Assembly: GCA_040218575.1 (NCBI GenBank)
Contig: JAVJRE010000007.1
Coordinates: forward strand, 124,001 to 188,000
From: Alphaproteobacteria bacterium
GTDB taxonomy: Bacteria > Pseudomonadota > Alphaproteobacteria > JAVJRE01
DNA length: 64,000 nucleotides
Reading direction: 5' to 3'
The notes below the pieces were generated by a model. The model was not told where the DNA came from. It searched no databases and saw nothing but the letters and a program-made list of their open reading frames with translations. The position numbers and the translations under genes are program-made. Position 1 is the first letter of the stretch; every line of letters begins with the position of its first letter. Positions 20,564 through 29,034 of this stretch are shown here, piece after piece.

Positions 20564-21895
20564 ATTCTGACTACTCCTCCTGCTTTTTCCGATCTCGGAA
20601 TCAGCCAGCCGCTTTGCCGCACGCTCGCCGCTCTTGGCTTTGCACACCCGACACCCATTCAAGCCCAGGCCATCCCCTCGCTGCTACAGGGCAGGGACGT
20701 CATGGGCATCGCCCAGACGGGAACCGGCAAGACCGCCGCCTTTGCCCTGCCCATTCTCCAGGCCCTGGCCGATATCCCCCCATCGCGCCGGCCGCGCGCG
20801 CTTATTCTGGTGCCCACCCGCGAGCTGGCCATTCAGGTGGCCAGCGCCTTTCGCGACTATGGCGCCGGGCTCAAGCTGCGCGCCGCATCGGTCATCGGCG
20901 GCGCGCCGATCCGCCGCCAGGCTGATGTGCTGCGCCGCGGCGTGGATATTCTGATCGCCACCCCAGGCCGCCTTCTGGACCTCATGAGCCAGCGTCAGGC
21001 CGACCTCGGCGAAGTGCGCCACCTGGTCCTGGACGAAGCCGACCGCATGCTGGACATGGGCTTCATCCGCGATGTCCGGCGCATCATCGCCGCCTTGCCG
21101 AAGCAACGTCAGGCGTTGCTGTTCTCGGCCACCATGCCGGACGAAGTGGCGTCGCTGGCCCGCGACATGCTGCAGGACCCGGTGCGGGTGTCGGTGACGC
21201 CGAAGGTGGTGACCGTCGCCGCCATTCGCCAAAGCGTCCATTTCGCCTCTTCAGCAGTGAAGGCGCGGCTGTTGCGTGATCTGCTGAATGATGCGGCTCT
21301 GTCGCGCGTGATTGTCTTCACCCGGACCAAGCATCGCGCCGACCGGGTTGCCGATGGCCTGGTCAAATCAGGCATTCCGGCCAGCGCCATGCATGGCAAC
21401 AAGTCGCAGGGCGCGCGTCAGCGAGCCCTGGAGGACTTCCGCTCCGGCCGGGTGCGGGCCCTGGTAGCGACAGATATCGCCGCCCGCGGCATCGATGTGG
21501 CGGGGATCTCTCACGTCATCAATTTTGACGTGCCGGTGGAGCCGGAAAGCTATGTTCACCGCATCGGCCGAACGGCCCGCGCCGGCGCCGAGGGCGTGGC
21601 GGTTACCTTCTGCGACGAGACGGAGTTTGCCGCCTGGCGCAGCATCGAGACTATCGTCAAACAGCCGATTACGGTTGCCGGCGGCGAGCGGCCCCATGCG
21701 GTGTCCCGTACGCCCGTCAAACGCCCGCAGAACAACAGGCGGCACGGCCGTGATGACGCCGCCAACACACGGGGCGGCCAGCCGGGGCGCGCCGGCAAGG
21801 GTGCGCACGACTCCACGCCGGCCAGTCAGCTCCGCGGCAAACGCAACCGGCGACCGGCCCAGTCGACACGACCGGCCCGCGCTATTGCCGGATAA
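20564..21895 (+). CDS. DEAD-box RNA helicase (RhlE-like) with a probable ATT start
   Basis: About 443 residues. All core motifs are present: Q motif FSDLGISQPL...PTPIQ, Walker A AQTGTGKT, PTRELA, TPGRLLD, LDEADRMLDMGF, FSATMP, VATDIAARGIDV, HRIGRTARAG; a basic low-complexity tail follows. The first ATG in frame (20702) would delete the Q motif and flank Walker A, so it cannot be the start. Between the in-frame TAA at 20495-20497 and 20702 there is no ATG, GTG or TTG. ATT at 20564 has AAGGA 8 bases upstream; CTG at 20567 is the alternative. AUU starts are known in infC and pcnB, where they limit translation. Confidence 0.85.
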   Translation: MLTTPPAFSDLGISQPLCRTLAALGFAHPTPIQAQAIPSLLQGRDVMGIAQTGTGKTAAFALPILQALADIPPSRRPRALILVPTRELAIQVASAFRDYGAGLKLRAASVIGGAPIRRQADVLRRGVDILIATPGRLLDLMSQRQADLGEVRHLVLDEADRMLDMGFIRDVRRIIAALPKQRQALLFSATMPDEVASLARDMLQDPVRVSVTPKVVTVAAIRQSVHFASSAVKARLLRDLLNDAALSRVIVFTRTKHRADRVADGLVKSGIPASAMHGNKSQGARQRALEDFRSGRVRALVATDIAARGIDVAGISHVINFDVPVEPESYVHRIGRTARAGAEGVAVTFCDETEFAAWRSIETIVKQPITVAGGERPHAVSRTPVKRPQNNRRHGRDDAANTRGGQPGRAGKGAHDSTPASQLRGKRNRRPAQSTRPARAIAG

Positions 21896-22049
21896 AGCGG
21901 AGCCGGCTGATGCCGGTCACAGTCGCGACTATTTGCATTTAGCGGGGTTTTGCCAAGAAACCTTCGTTTGACAATAGGTTAACGGCTTCACTTCAGTCTG
22001 TTGCTGAACCTTGCCAAAAGGCAGGGTCAGCATCAGGACGGACGTTGCC

Positions 22050-22757
22050 ATGACCGCTCTCTTGTCACAGCAGACACCGCAGCCAGCACAGTCACCGGAT
22101 CGTCGCCGGCCGGGACCGCCCCATGCGGGGCCGGCCCAGGAGCGCCGCCTGACCTATCGCCTGATGACCTACTGGCAAACCCGTGCCGGGCAGCGCGACT
22201 GGCCGGCGCTCAACGATATCGAGCCGGCGGCCATCGCCGACCTGTGGCCCCATTGTTTCGTCATCCGCCGGTTCGGCAATAACAGCTTTCCCTATTTCCA
22301 CTATCTGGGCTCGGCCCTCAGGACCTATTCCGGCATCTATCTGAGCGGCCGGTTCGACTGGACCCAGACACTGCTGGACAAGGCGGTGCGGGACTTCCGC
22401 CGCGTCTTCGATGAAGGGGCGCCGCTGCTGCATGAAGATTCACTGACCCGCTTCGATGGCGGGCGCCTGCTGTTCCGAAGCGTTCTTTTGCCGCTGAGCG
22501 ACGATGGCCGGTCGGTGGATTTCGTGCTCGGCGCGGCCAACGGCATGACCTTGGCGCCCGACGGCGGCGACAGTGACGGTGATGGCGACGGTCTGGACGT
22601 GGCCAGTGCCGTGCAGGACGAGCGCGGCCAGGTGCGCGGTGATCCGGGCATGATCGCGGATGCGGCGGCCGATTGCCTGGTCCGTGACGAGCAGGCCCAG
22701 ATGCGCCAGCTCCGCGATCTGGCCGTCAGCGTGGCGCGGCTGTTTCGCCGCCCCTGA
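22050..22757 (+). CDS. PAS_5-family (PAS-like) domain protein
   Basis: 235 residues. The region from about 40 to 165 (LMTYWQTRAGQRDWPALNDI, LWPHCFVIRRFGNNSFPYF, YLGSALRTYSGIYLSGR, RSVLLPLSDDGRSVDFVLGA) follows the alphaproteobacterial PAS_5 family. No effector domain is attached; the C-terminal 60 residues are acidic then helical. Partner and signal unknown. The ATG at 22050 is preferred over a TTG at 22011. A perfect TTGACA at 21969-21974 may be its -35 but no clear -10 matches it. Confidence 0.7.
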   Translation: MTALLSQQTPQPAQSPDRRRPGPPHAGPAQERRLTYRLMTYWQTRAGQRDWPALNDIEPAAIADLWPHCFVIRRFGNNSFPYFHYLGSALRTYSGIYLSGRFDWTQTLLDKAVRDFRRVFDEGAPLLHEDSLTRFDGGRLLFRSVLLPLSDDGRSVDFVLGAANGMTLAPDGGDSDGDGDGLDVASAVQDERGQVRGDPGMIADAAADCLVRDEQAQMRQLRDLAVSVARLFRRP

Positions 22758-22907
22758 TGGAGCCGGCCTGGCCAGCGTCCTTCTGATGGCCCCCTGACGG
22801 CCCCTGACCATTCGTGCGCCGCCCCTTGTGGTGAGGCAGCGGGCTTGCTTTCCCCGGCCAGCCGCGGGAGCCTTGGACCGGGCAATCGAGCGCTTTGGGG
22901 GGCTGGC

Positions 22908-23723
22908 ATGGACGGGGACGCAATGGAGCGAGCAGCGGAGATTCTGGCGGAACTGCGGGTACGGCCGGAGTTCCGGTTGAACGCCCTGCCGGACGAGGCG
23001 ACGCCGCCAACCATCGACGAAGCCTATGACATTCAGGAGCTGGTTCACGACCGGCTGCGCGGCCGCGGGCTGGGCGAAGTGATCGGTCACAAGCTGGCCT
23101 GTACGACGCGAGTCATGCAGCAGCGTATCGGCATCGACCATCCGTGCCCCGGCGGCGTCTTCGCCAACCGCGTCTATCAAGGTCATGTAGATATCCCGCG
23201 CGCTACGGCATTTCGCGCCATGGGCTGTGAGAACGAGATCTGCGTGGTTATGGGAACGGCGACCAGGCCCGAGGACGCCCCCTTCAGCGCCGCCCACATC
23301 CGCGACAGGACCGAGGCGCTGATGACCTGCATGGAGATCGGCCATTCCCGCTATACCTACGATGAGGAAACGCGGAAAAACGACGCCCGGACCATCGTCG
23401 CCGACGATTCCTGGGGCTGGGGCTGCGTTCTGGCGGAGCCGGTGACGGACTGGCAGTCGCTGGATCTGTCCCGTCTGGTGGCCCGCACAATCCTCAACGG
23501 TGAAGTCATCGGTGAGGGATACGGGGATCTGCCGCTGGGCGATCCGTTCGCCGCCGTCGCCTGGCTGGCCAACCAGCGGGCGAAGCGCGGTCAGGGCATC
23601 GCCGCAGGAGCCTTCATTTCCACCGGTAGCGTCGTCGCCCCGGCGCGGATCAGCGCCATCGGCGATCAGGTGAGCTGCGAGATCGAGGGTCTTGGACGGA
23701 CCAGCGCCACCGTGGTCGCCTGA
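22908..23723 (+). CDS. Fumarylacetoacetase/MhpD-family hydratase or decarboxylase
   Basis: 271 residues resembling 2-keto-4-pentenoate hydratase and 4-oxalocrotonate decarboxylase. Visible are GHKLACTTRVMQQRIGID (substrate entry), ENEICVVMGT (metal-binding acidic pair), CMEIGHSRYT and a late LNGEVIGEGYG...DPFAAVAWLAN, as in MhpD-type enzymes. The ATG at 22908 has GGGGGG 5 bases upstream. The reaction cannot be fixed: hydration of a 2-oxo-pent-4-enoate or a related cleavage step. No aromatic-ring degradation genes lie nearby. It is followed after 7 bp by a DUF1684 gene. Confidence 0.78.
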   Translation: MDGDAMERAAEILAELRVRPEFRLNALPDEATPPTIDEAYDIQELVHDRLRGRGLGEVIGHKLACTTRVMQQRIGIDHPCPGGVFANRVYQGHVDIPRATAFRAMGCENEICVVMGTATRPEDAPFSAAHIRDRTEALMTCMEIGHSRYTYDEETRKNDARTIVADDSWGWGCVLAEPVTDWQSLDLSRLVARTILNGEVIGEGYGDLPLGDPFAAVAWLANQRAKRGQGIAAGAFISTGSVVAPARISAIGDQVSCEIEGLGRTSATVVA

Positions 23724-23730
23724 CAGCGCC

Positions 23731-24393
23731 ATGACCGGGCCCGACCGGCCAGCGGCGCAGCGTGCGCTTGATCACTATGGCCAGGTGTGGGACTGGCGGC
23801 GTCAGATGCAGGCGCTTTATGAGACGGTGCGGCGGAGCCAAGACCCGGTTCAGGCCTGGTGCCACTGGCGCGACAGCCGGGACCGGCTATTCGCCGGGCA
23901 TCCGCAAAGCCCGCTGTCGCCGGCGCAACGGCGCCACTTCAGCGGGCTTTCTTATTTCGACTATGACCCGGAGATGCGCTTCAGCGTTGGCCTGATCCCG
24001 GCATCGGATGCGGCGGCGGAGGTTCAGGATCTGGGCGGTGGCCACAGTCTGCGGTTGATTCCCTTTGCCCGCACCTGTGGCCTAAGTCCAAAACTGGAAC
24101 GGGAAGGGCTGCTGTACTGGCTCGATGGCTATGCCGGCGGTTGCTTCTTCGCCTTTCGCGATGACACCAGTGGCGGCGAGACCCATAGTGACGGTCGCTT
24201 TCTGCTGGACACTATCAAGAGCGCCGATCTCGGCGAGGCGGATGGACAGTTGATTGTAGATTTCAACTTCGCCCACCACGCCTCGTGCGCCTACCAGGAC
24301 AATCCTCACTGGATATGCCCGGTGGCGCCGGCGGCCAACCATTTTCCCCCGGCCATTCGGGCGGGGGAGCGATTCCCTAGAAGTGGCGGATAA
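23731..24393 (+). CDS. DUF1684 domain protein
   Basis: 220 residues. The second half shows the family signature: GYAGGCFFAFRDDTSGGETH, RFLLDTIKSADLG, LIVDFNFAHHASCAYQDNPH and the near-terminal CPVAPAANHFPPAIRAGE, with a conserved Cys pair. Function of DUF1684 is not known. It is likely co-transcribed with the FAH-family gene 7 bp upstream, and its last 17 bases overlap the convergent membrane-protein gene. Confidence 0.8.
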   Translation: MTGPDRPAAQRALDHYGQVWDWRRQMQALYETVRRSQDPVQAWCHWRDSRDRLFAGHPQSPLSPAQRRHFSGLSYFDYDPEMRFSVGLIPASDAAAEVQDLGGGHSLRLIPFARTCGLSPKLEREGLLYWLDGYAGGCFFAFRDDTSGGETHSDGRFLLDTIKSADLGEADGQLIVDFNFAHHASCAYQDNPHWICPVAPAANHFPPAIRAGERFPRSGG

Positions 24394-24868
24394 TTCCGGG
24401 CTCGATGCCGATGCCGGTGGTCGTCCCGGGCCCCAGAACCTCGTCACTGACCCGCTGCAATTCGTTCGTCAGGGCCGGGTAGTCCAGCGTCAGCAGTTCC
24501 TCGCCGCGCACCGACTGCGGCAGGGTGCTGAGAGCGAGGGTGAAGGCATTTCTCAGGCGCGCCACTTCCTTCTCCGCGCGGCGGCGACCATCACGGCTGG
24601 TGAACGACACCGTGACATGGACGACCTGCTGGCGATACGCGCGGTTGTCATGAATCAGCGGCACGGACAGGTCGCGTAGTTCCAGCGCCAGTTGTGGCGA
24701 TCCCTTAGCCAGCTCCAGCAATCCGTGTCCCGGTACGGTCGCCGGCTTGTCCAGCAGATAGCCAACCACCAGGGAGCCGGCCGCCGCACCGAGCGCCAGC
24801 GCCAAAAGGCCTATGACCGTGCGTTTGAAACTGCGGGCGGGGGGCAGATCATTGGCCGAGTCCGCCAT
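24377..24868 (-). CDS. Single-pass membrane protein, FliL-like layout
   Basis: 163 residues with one N-terminal helix (about 15-37) and a periplasmic remainder. The stretch QQVVHVTVSFTSRDGRRRAEKEVARLRNAF recalls the FliL/stomatin-like topology, but no flagellar gene is near and the similarity is weak. It converges on the DUF1684 gene with a 17-bp overlap. The ATG at 24868 is the only candidate giving the leading membrane helix. Confidence 0.5.
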   Translation of the reverse strand: MADSANDLPPARSFKRTVIGLLALALGAAAGSLVVGYLLDKPATVPGHGLLELAKGSPQLALELRDLSVPLIHDNRAYRQQVVHVTVSFTSRDGRRRAEKEVARLRNAFTLALSTLPQSVRGEELLTLDYPALTNELQRVSDEVLGPGTTTGIGIEPGIIRHF

Positions 24869-24934
24869 ATCAGCCTCCGTTCCACCGCGCGCCGGCGGCT
24901 GCAGTCATGGCCCATGGTTTCGCCAGAAGGCCCA

Positions 24935-25357
24935 TCACGACCACATGGCGAACAGCAGTTGGAGCCAGTTCCGGGTCTGGGTCATGACCACCATGCCGAT
25001 TGCGCCAAGTACGGCCAGGGCAAACAGCCACCAGAGAGTCCCCATGCGACGCCGCGGCGGCGGGTTCAGAATCCTGATGGTGTGGCCCGCTTGTGTCGAA
25101 TCGGAGATCATGTTGTCGCGCCGCGCCGCCGCTGTCTCACCCGGCGACTTTCGCGACTGGCGAAAGACCGTCGAGCCACGAAACAGGCTGGACGCCACAT
25201 CAAACTTCTCATGGGTCACGCGCACGCTTTCACAGCGCCCCTCATTGATGATCCGGCGCGCGTCATCGATCGCCTCGTGCCGCTCAGCATAGGTGGCGTG
25301 GCTGGACCATCGCCCATCCCGAAAGATGGCGATTTCATAGAAGGTCGGGACGCTCAT
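24935..25357 (-). CDS. Small protein with C-terminal membrane anchor, function unknown
   Basis: 140 residues. An N-terminal soluble part (FYEIAIFRDGRWSSHATYAE, then RHEAIDDARRIINEG) looks like an alpha-beta domain; a C-terminal helix (RMGTLWWLFALAVLGAIGMV) anchors it in the membrane. No family recognised beyond uncharacterised alphaproteobacterial proteins. The ATG at 25357 starts the conserved-looking part. It lies 66 bases upstream of the preceding small membrane gene on the same strand. Confidence 0.5.
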   Translation of the reverse strand: MSVPTFYEIAIFRDGRWSSHATYAERHEAIDDARRIINEGRCESVRVTHEKFDVASSLFRGSTVFRQSRKSPGETAAARRDNMISDSTQAGHTIRILNPPPRRRMGTLWWLFALAVLGAIGMVVMTQTRNWLQLLFAMWS

Positions 25358-25488
25358 ACCAAGGCGACCTCTCCGGATTCTGCCGCCAAGCGCACGACGG
25401 CGTAGAACCCTAGGTAAGCCACCTTGGTTAACCGGGCGTAAAGGCTCCGGGCTGGTCGCGGCCTGGTAGAGCCGGCGGGACGGCCGTC

Positions 25489-27198
25489 CTACACCGCGGC
25501 GGAGCCACCGGATTTGGCGTCCGAGGCCGCATGCCACGTCCCGCCCCGGTCACGCCAGACCGCATTGGGCCGGCCAAAAGACCAGGATAAGTAACTGTCC
25601 TGATTGACCTGAACCGTGTGTCCACGGTCCATCAGCGCCCCGATCACAGGCTCGCCCAGCCGCTCGTCAACCACGAGTTCCTGGCCTTCGGTGTGCAGTC
25701 GTGGGTGGTCGAGCGCCGCCTGGATCGCCATGCCATGGTCTACCCGGTTGAGGAAGGCGTGGAACAGACAGGTGGGGATGCGGAAACCGCCGGCCCCGGC
25801 GGTTGCGCCGACGGGGACGCCCTGGCGATAGACGGTCATCAGCGGTGCGCCATAGACCGGCATGCGACCGGGCGCGACGGAGTTGGCCAGGCCAGGCCGC
25901 GGATCAAACCATTGCATGGCGTTGCCGAGAAAGACTCCGCTGTCGGGCACCAGGACCAGCGAACCAAAGCTGGATCCCAGGCTGGTGATGAAGCTTGCGA
26001 TATTGCCGTCGCTGTCGCCGACGGTCACCGCCGTGGTGCCAGGCAGCGGCGCGGTCTCGCCGCCGGCCAAAGTCCCGGCCGGCCGCGGGCGGCCCTCGAA
26101 CGGCCAGGGGTCGCCCGGCCCGTAGCCGCCCCTGCCCATGGCCTTTGCCATATTGATGCGCGCCGCCTGGACCTGACCATAGGGTTTGGCGGCAAGGCCC
26201 CGGCGCGGCGCATCGGCGGCTGCGGGATCGGCCGGATAGTGGAAGGTATCGGCGAAGGCCAGGGCCAGCGCCTCGGCCACCAGATGACGGTAATCTGCGC
26301 CATCGGGGTCCATGGCGGCGACGTCAAAGCGCTCCATGATGTTGAGAAACTGCGGCCCCAGCAGGTCCGAGCACGTGGTGTAGGTGTGGTCGCGATAGGT
26401 ATACAGCGCCTCATCGAAGACCGATGGCTGATAGCCGGCCAGATCGGCCGCCGTCAGTACGCCATTGTTGGCCTTCATCTCCCGGTCAATGGCCTCGGCG
26501 ATGCTGCCTGTATAGATCGCCGCGGCGCCCTCGTGCGCGACACGCTTGAGAGTGCGGGCCAGATCAGAGGTGTCGAGACGATGGCCGGGGCCTTCCCAGC
26601 CGTCGGTGCCGCGCACCAGCCCGTTGGCCACCTGCGGCACACGGCCGCCCGGCAGCAGCGCCTCGCGCGCCCGCGGAAAGCCCTCCAGATCCTCCACCCG
26701 GCCGAGAATGGCGTTCTGAATCTCACGATCAATATAGGGGCCGACCTCGGCCGCGCCGATGGCTTCTTCCATCAGGGTGGGAAGGGGCAGGGTGGCGAAC
26801 CGTTCATGGGCGGCGCAGATGCCGGCGACCGTGCCGAACACACCCACCGAGAGATGCCCGGTATGCTTGATCCGGCGGGTGTCATGGCCGGAGCGGCGCA
26901 GGGCCTCGGTATAGGCGGCCGGCGTGGCGCCACCCGGAGCTCGGATGTAGTGGTCGATGCCTATTGTCTTGCCAAGCTTGGACATGTGCACGGTCAGCCG
27001 GCCGTGCCCGCCCAGCCCGGCCGATGCCGGCTCCACCACATAGGCCATGAAGGCGGCAGCAATGGCGGCATCCACAGCGTTGCCGCCCTTCGCCAGAATA
27101 CGGGCGCCAGCGGCGGCGGTACGCAGATTGCCGGCACCGACGGCGCCGCGCTCGCCGGCCACCTCATCCCGGCCAAAGCGTGCCCGTCCAAGCTGCAT
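25489..27198 (-). CDS. Gamma-glutamyltransferase-family Ntn hydrolase, paralogue 1
   Basis: 569 residues, no signal peptide, so probably cytoplasmic. The self-processing site is at GTTAVTVGDSDGNIAS (T388 would become the N-terminal nucleophile of the small subunit). Before it lie KGGNAVDAAIAAAF and GGHGRLTV, typical of the large subunit. In place of the canonical DFREMAP that supplies the carboxylate-binding Arg there is IDHYIRAP, so true gamma-glutamyl specificity is doubtful. It is last in a four-gene minus-strand run, 15 bp after paralogue 2, and the most diverged of the three. Confidence 0.85.
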   Translation of the reverse strand: MQLGRARFGRDEVAGERGAVGAGNLRTAAAGARILAKGGNAVDAAIAAAFMAYVVEPASAGLGGHGRLTVHMSKLGKTIGIDHYIRAPGGATPAAYTEALRRSGHDTRRIKHTGHLSVGVFGTVAGICAAHERFATLPLPTLMEEAIGAAEVGPYIDREIQNAILGRVEDLEGFPRAREALLPGGRVPQVANGLVRGTDGWEGPGHRLDTSDLARTLKRVAHEGAAAIYTGSIAEAIDREMKANNGVLTAADLAGYQPSVFDEALYTYRDHTYTTCSDLLGPQFLNIMERFDVAAMDPDGADYRHLVAEALALAFADTFHYPADPAAADAPRRGLAAKPYGQVQAARINMAKAMGRGGYGPGDPWPFEGRPRPAGTLAGGETAPLPGTTAVTVGDSDGNIASFITSLGSSFGSLVLVPDSGVFLGNAMQWFDPRPGLANSVAPGRMPVYGAPLMTVYRQGVPVGATAGAGGFRIPTCLFHAFLNRVDHGMAIQAALDHPRLHTEGQELVVDERLGEPVIGALMDRGHTVQVNQDSYLSWSFGRPNAVWRDRGGTWHAASDAKSGGSAAV

Positions 27199-27213
27199 GA
27201 CTGGTCCTCCGGT

Positions 27214-28935
27214 TCAGATGGCGGCGACGCCAGTGCCCCAGTTGGGCGCGGCGCCCGCGGTCAGTGTCTTGCGTCGCGGGTTGTAGGCAATCGCCGTGAT
27301 GCGCCCGAAATTAACGGCGCCGGGCTCTTCGCGCACCACCTGCACGTCATGACCGGCATTGGCCAGCTTGTCGCGCACCTTGGTCGGGATACGGTCGTCC
27401 ACCACGGTCTCCGCCCCTTGCGAATGAACGCGCGGATGATCGATGGCCTGCTGCACGCCCATGCGGTGGTCGAGCACGTTCATCATGGTGTGCAGCACAC
27501 CGCCTTCAATGCGATAGCCGCCGGACCCGGCGCCGGCGAAGCGCGCCTTGCCGCCCTTCCAGGCGACGATGGCCGGCGCGGCGAAGATCGGCATCTTGCC
27601 GGGCACGATACGGTTGGGATGATCCGGCCGGGGGTCGTAATTCTGCATGGAGTTGTTCAGGAAGACGCCGGTTTTGGGCTCCAGAACCAGGCAGCCGAAA
27701 CCACTGGTCAGGCTGACGATGGTGGAGGCCATGTTGCCCCAGCGGTCGGCCGCCACCATCTGGCTGGTGCCGTCACGCCGTGCGGTGGTCGGCCGCGCCT
27801 CCAGACGCTCGGGCGCCGGCCAGCGGTCGTCATAGGGCCAGGGGTCCCCCACCGCCACGGGACGCGACTGCGCCTTGCCCATGCGAATCAGTTTGCGTCG
27901 GGCGTCAGCGAAGGCCTCGCTGGCCAGGCCATTGACCGGTGCTTTCTCGAAATCCGGATCGCCATAGAGCGCGATGGAATCCGTAAAGGCCAGGGCCAGG
28001 GCTTCCGCCGCCAGATGGCGATACTCATAGCTGTCCGGGCCATAGCCCCGCAGGTCATAAGCGTCGAGAATATTCAACGCCTCGTAGGCCACCTGATCGA
28101 AGCAGCTTGTATAGCGATGGCCGCGATAGCGCGACGGCTTTTCACGCAGGATGCGGGTGCGATAGCCCTTGATGTCGTCGGCCGAGAGAATGCCGCCATT
28201 GGCAGTGACGAAACGGCCGATGGCTTCCGCCACGCGGCCCGCATGGAATCCGGCGGCGCCTTTCTTCGCGATCTCCTTGAGAGTCCCGGCCAACGCTGTC
28301 TGGTCCAGACGCTGGGCGCTCTTGCCGCTGTAGGGGACCCGCGGCAGACGACCGCCGGGCAACAGCATCGCCGCCGTTTCCGGCAGGGAGCGAATGGTGT
28401 CCTCCAGATTGACGATGGTGGTCAGGTGCTGCCAGGTGAAGCGCAGACCTTCCTCCGCCGCCTCGATGGCGGGCTCCAGCACCTGGGAGAGAGATAGCTT
28501 GCCGAACGCTTCATGGGCGTCACACAGGCTGCGCACGGCGCCGGGGACGGCCGGCGACAGGAAACCTGCTTCCGCCTTGCGACCCTTGGTCACGGGATGA
28601 CCATAGTAGTGGCCGGTGGTGCTGGTATCGATCTCAAACATGTCGGCGCGGGCACGGGACGGCGCCCGCACATAGCCGTCGAAGGTAATGCTCTCGCCAC
28701 GCTTCTCGATCCACACCGTGGTGTGCGCATAGCCGCCGACGCCGCAGGACGCCGGCTCCACCACAAAACCGGTGAAAGCGGCAGCGACCATGGCATCCAC
28801 CGCATTGCCGCCAGCCGCCAGGACGCGCGCGCCGGCCTCTGCCTCACGCTCATGGCCGGCGGCGACTACGCCGCGGTCGGATTCCACTTCCTCACGTGAA
28901 TAGACAGGCTTGCTGCGCGTAATGGTGCGGGCCAT
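27214..28935 (-). CDS. Gamma-glutamyltransferase-family Ntn hydrolase, paralogue 2
   Basis: 573 residues from ATG 28935. Large-subunit signature AAGGNAVDAMVAAAFTGFVVEP, small-subunit start at GTSQMVAADRWGNMAS (T390 nucleophile, Ser instead of the usual second Thr). The carboxylate-binding position reads FDGYVRAP instead of DFREMAP. No signal peptide. It is closest to paralogue 3, with shared stretches such as YEALNIL and DSxEYRHLxAEALAxAFTD, so the pair arose by tandem duplication. Confidence 0.85.
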   Translation of the reverse strand: MARTITRSKPVYSREEVESDRGVVAAGHEREAEAGARVLAAGGNAVDAMVAAAFTGFVVEPASCGVGGYAHTTVWIEKRGESITFDGYVRAPSRARADMFEIDTSTTGHYYGHPVTKGRKAEAGFLSPAVPGAVRSLCDAHEAFGKLSLSQVLEPAIEAAEEGLRFTWQHLTTIVNLEDTIRSLPETAAMLLPGGRLPRVPYSGKSAQRLDQTALAGTLKEIAKKGAAGFHAGRVAEAIGRFVTANGGILSADDIKGYRTRILREKPSRYRGHRYTSCFDQVAYEALNILDAYDLRGYGPDSYEYRHLAAEALALAFTDSIALYGDPDFEKAPVNGLASEAFADARRKLIRMGKAQSRPVAVGDPWPYDDRWPAPERLEARPTTARRDGTSQMVAADRWGNMASTIVSLTSGFGCLVLEPKTGVFLNNSMQNYDPRPDHPNRIVPGKMPIFAAPAIVAWKGGKARFAGAGSGGYRIEGGVLHTMMNVLDHRMGVQQAIDHPRVHSQGAETVVDDRIPTKVRDKLANAGHDVQVVREEPGAVNFGRITAIAYNPRRKTLTAGAAPNWGTGVAAI

Positions 28936-29034
28936 GACCGTTCCCCCCGGTTCGTTCTGAAGTGCCTGGTGGCGGCACGGCGCCATGATGCACCACGGCC
29001 GCACGATGCCAAGGGGGCGTCGCGGCCGCCGCAG

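Noticed and set aside
25618-28497. 959-codon open frame antisense to two GGT-like genes
   Set aside because: It mirrors the codon bias of GC-rich genes on the other strand, has no recognisable domain and ignores the clear GGT signatures opposite.
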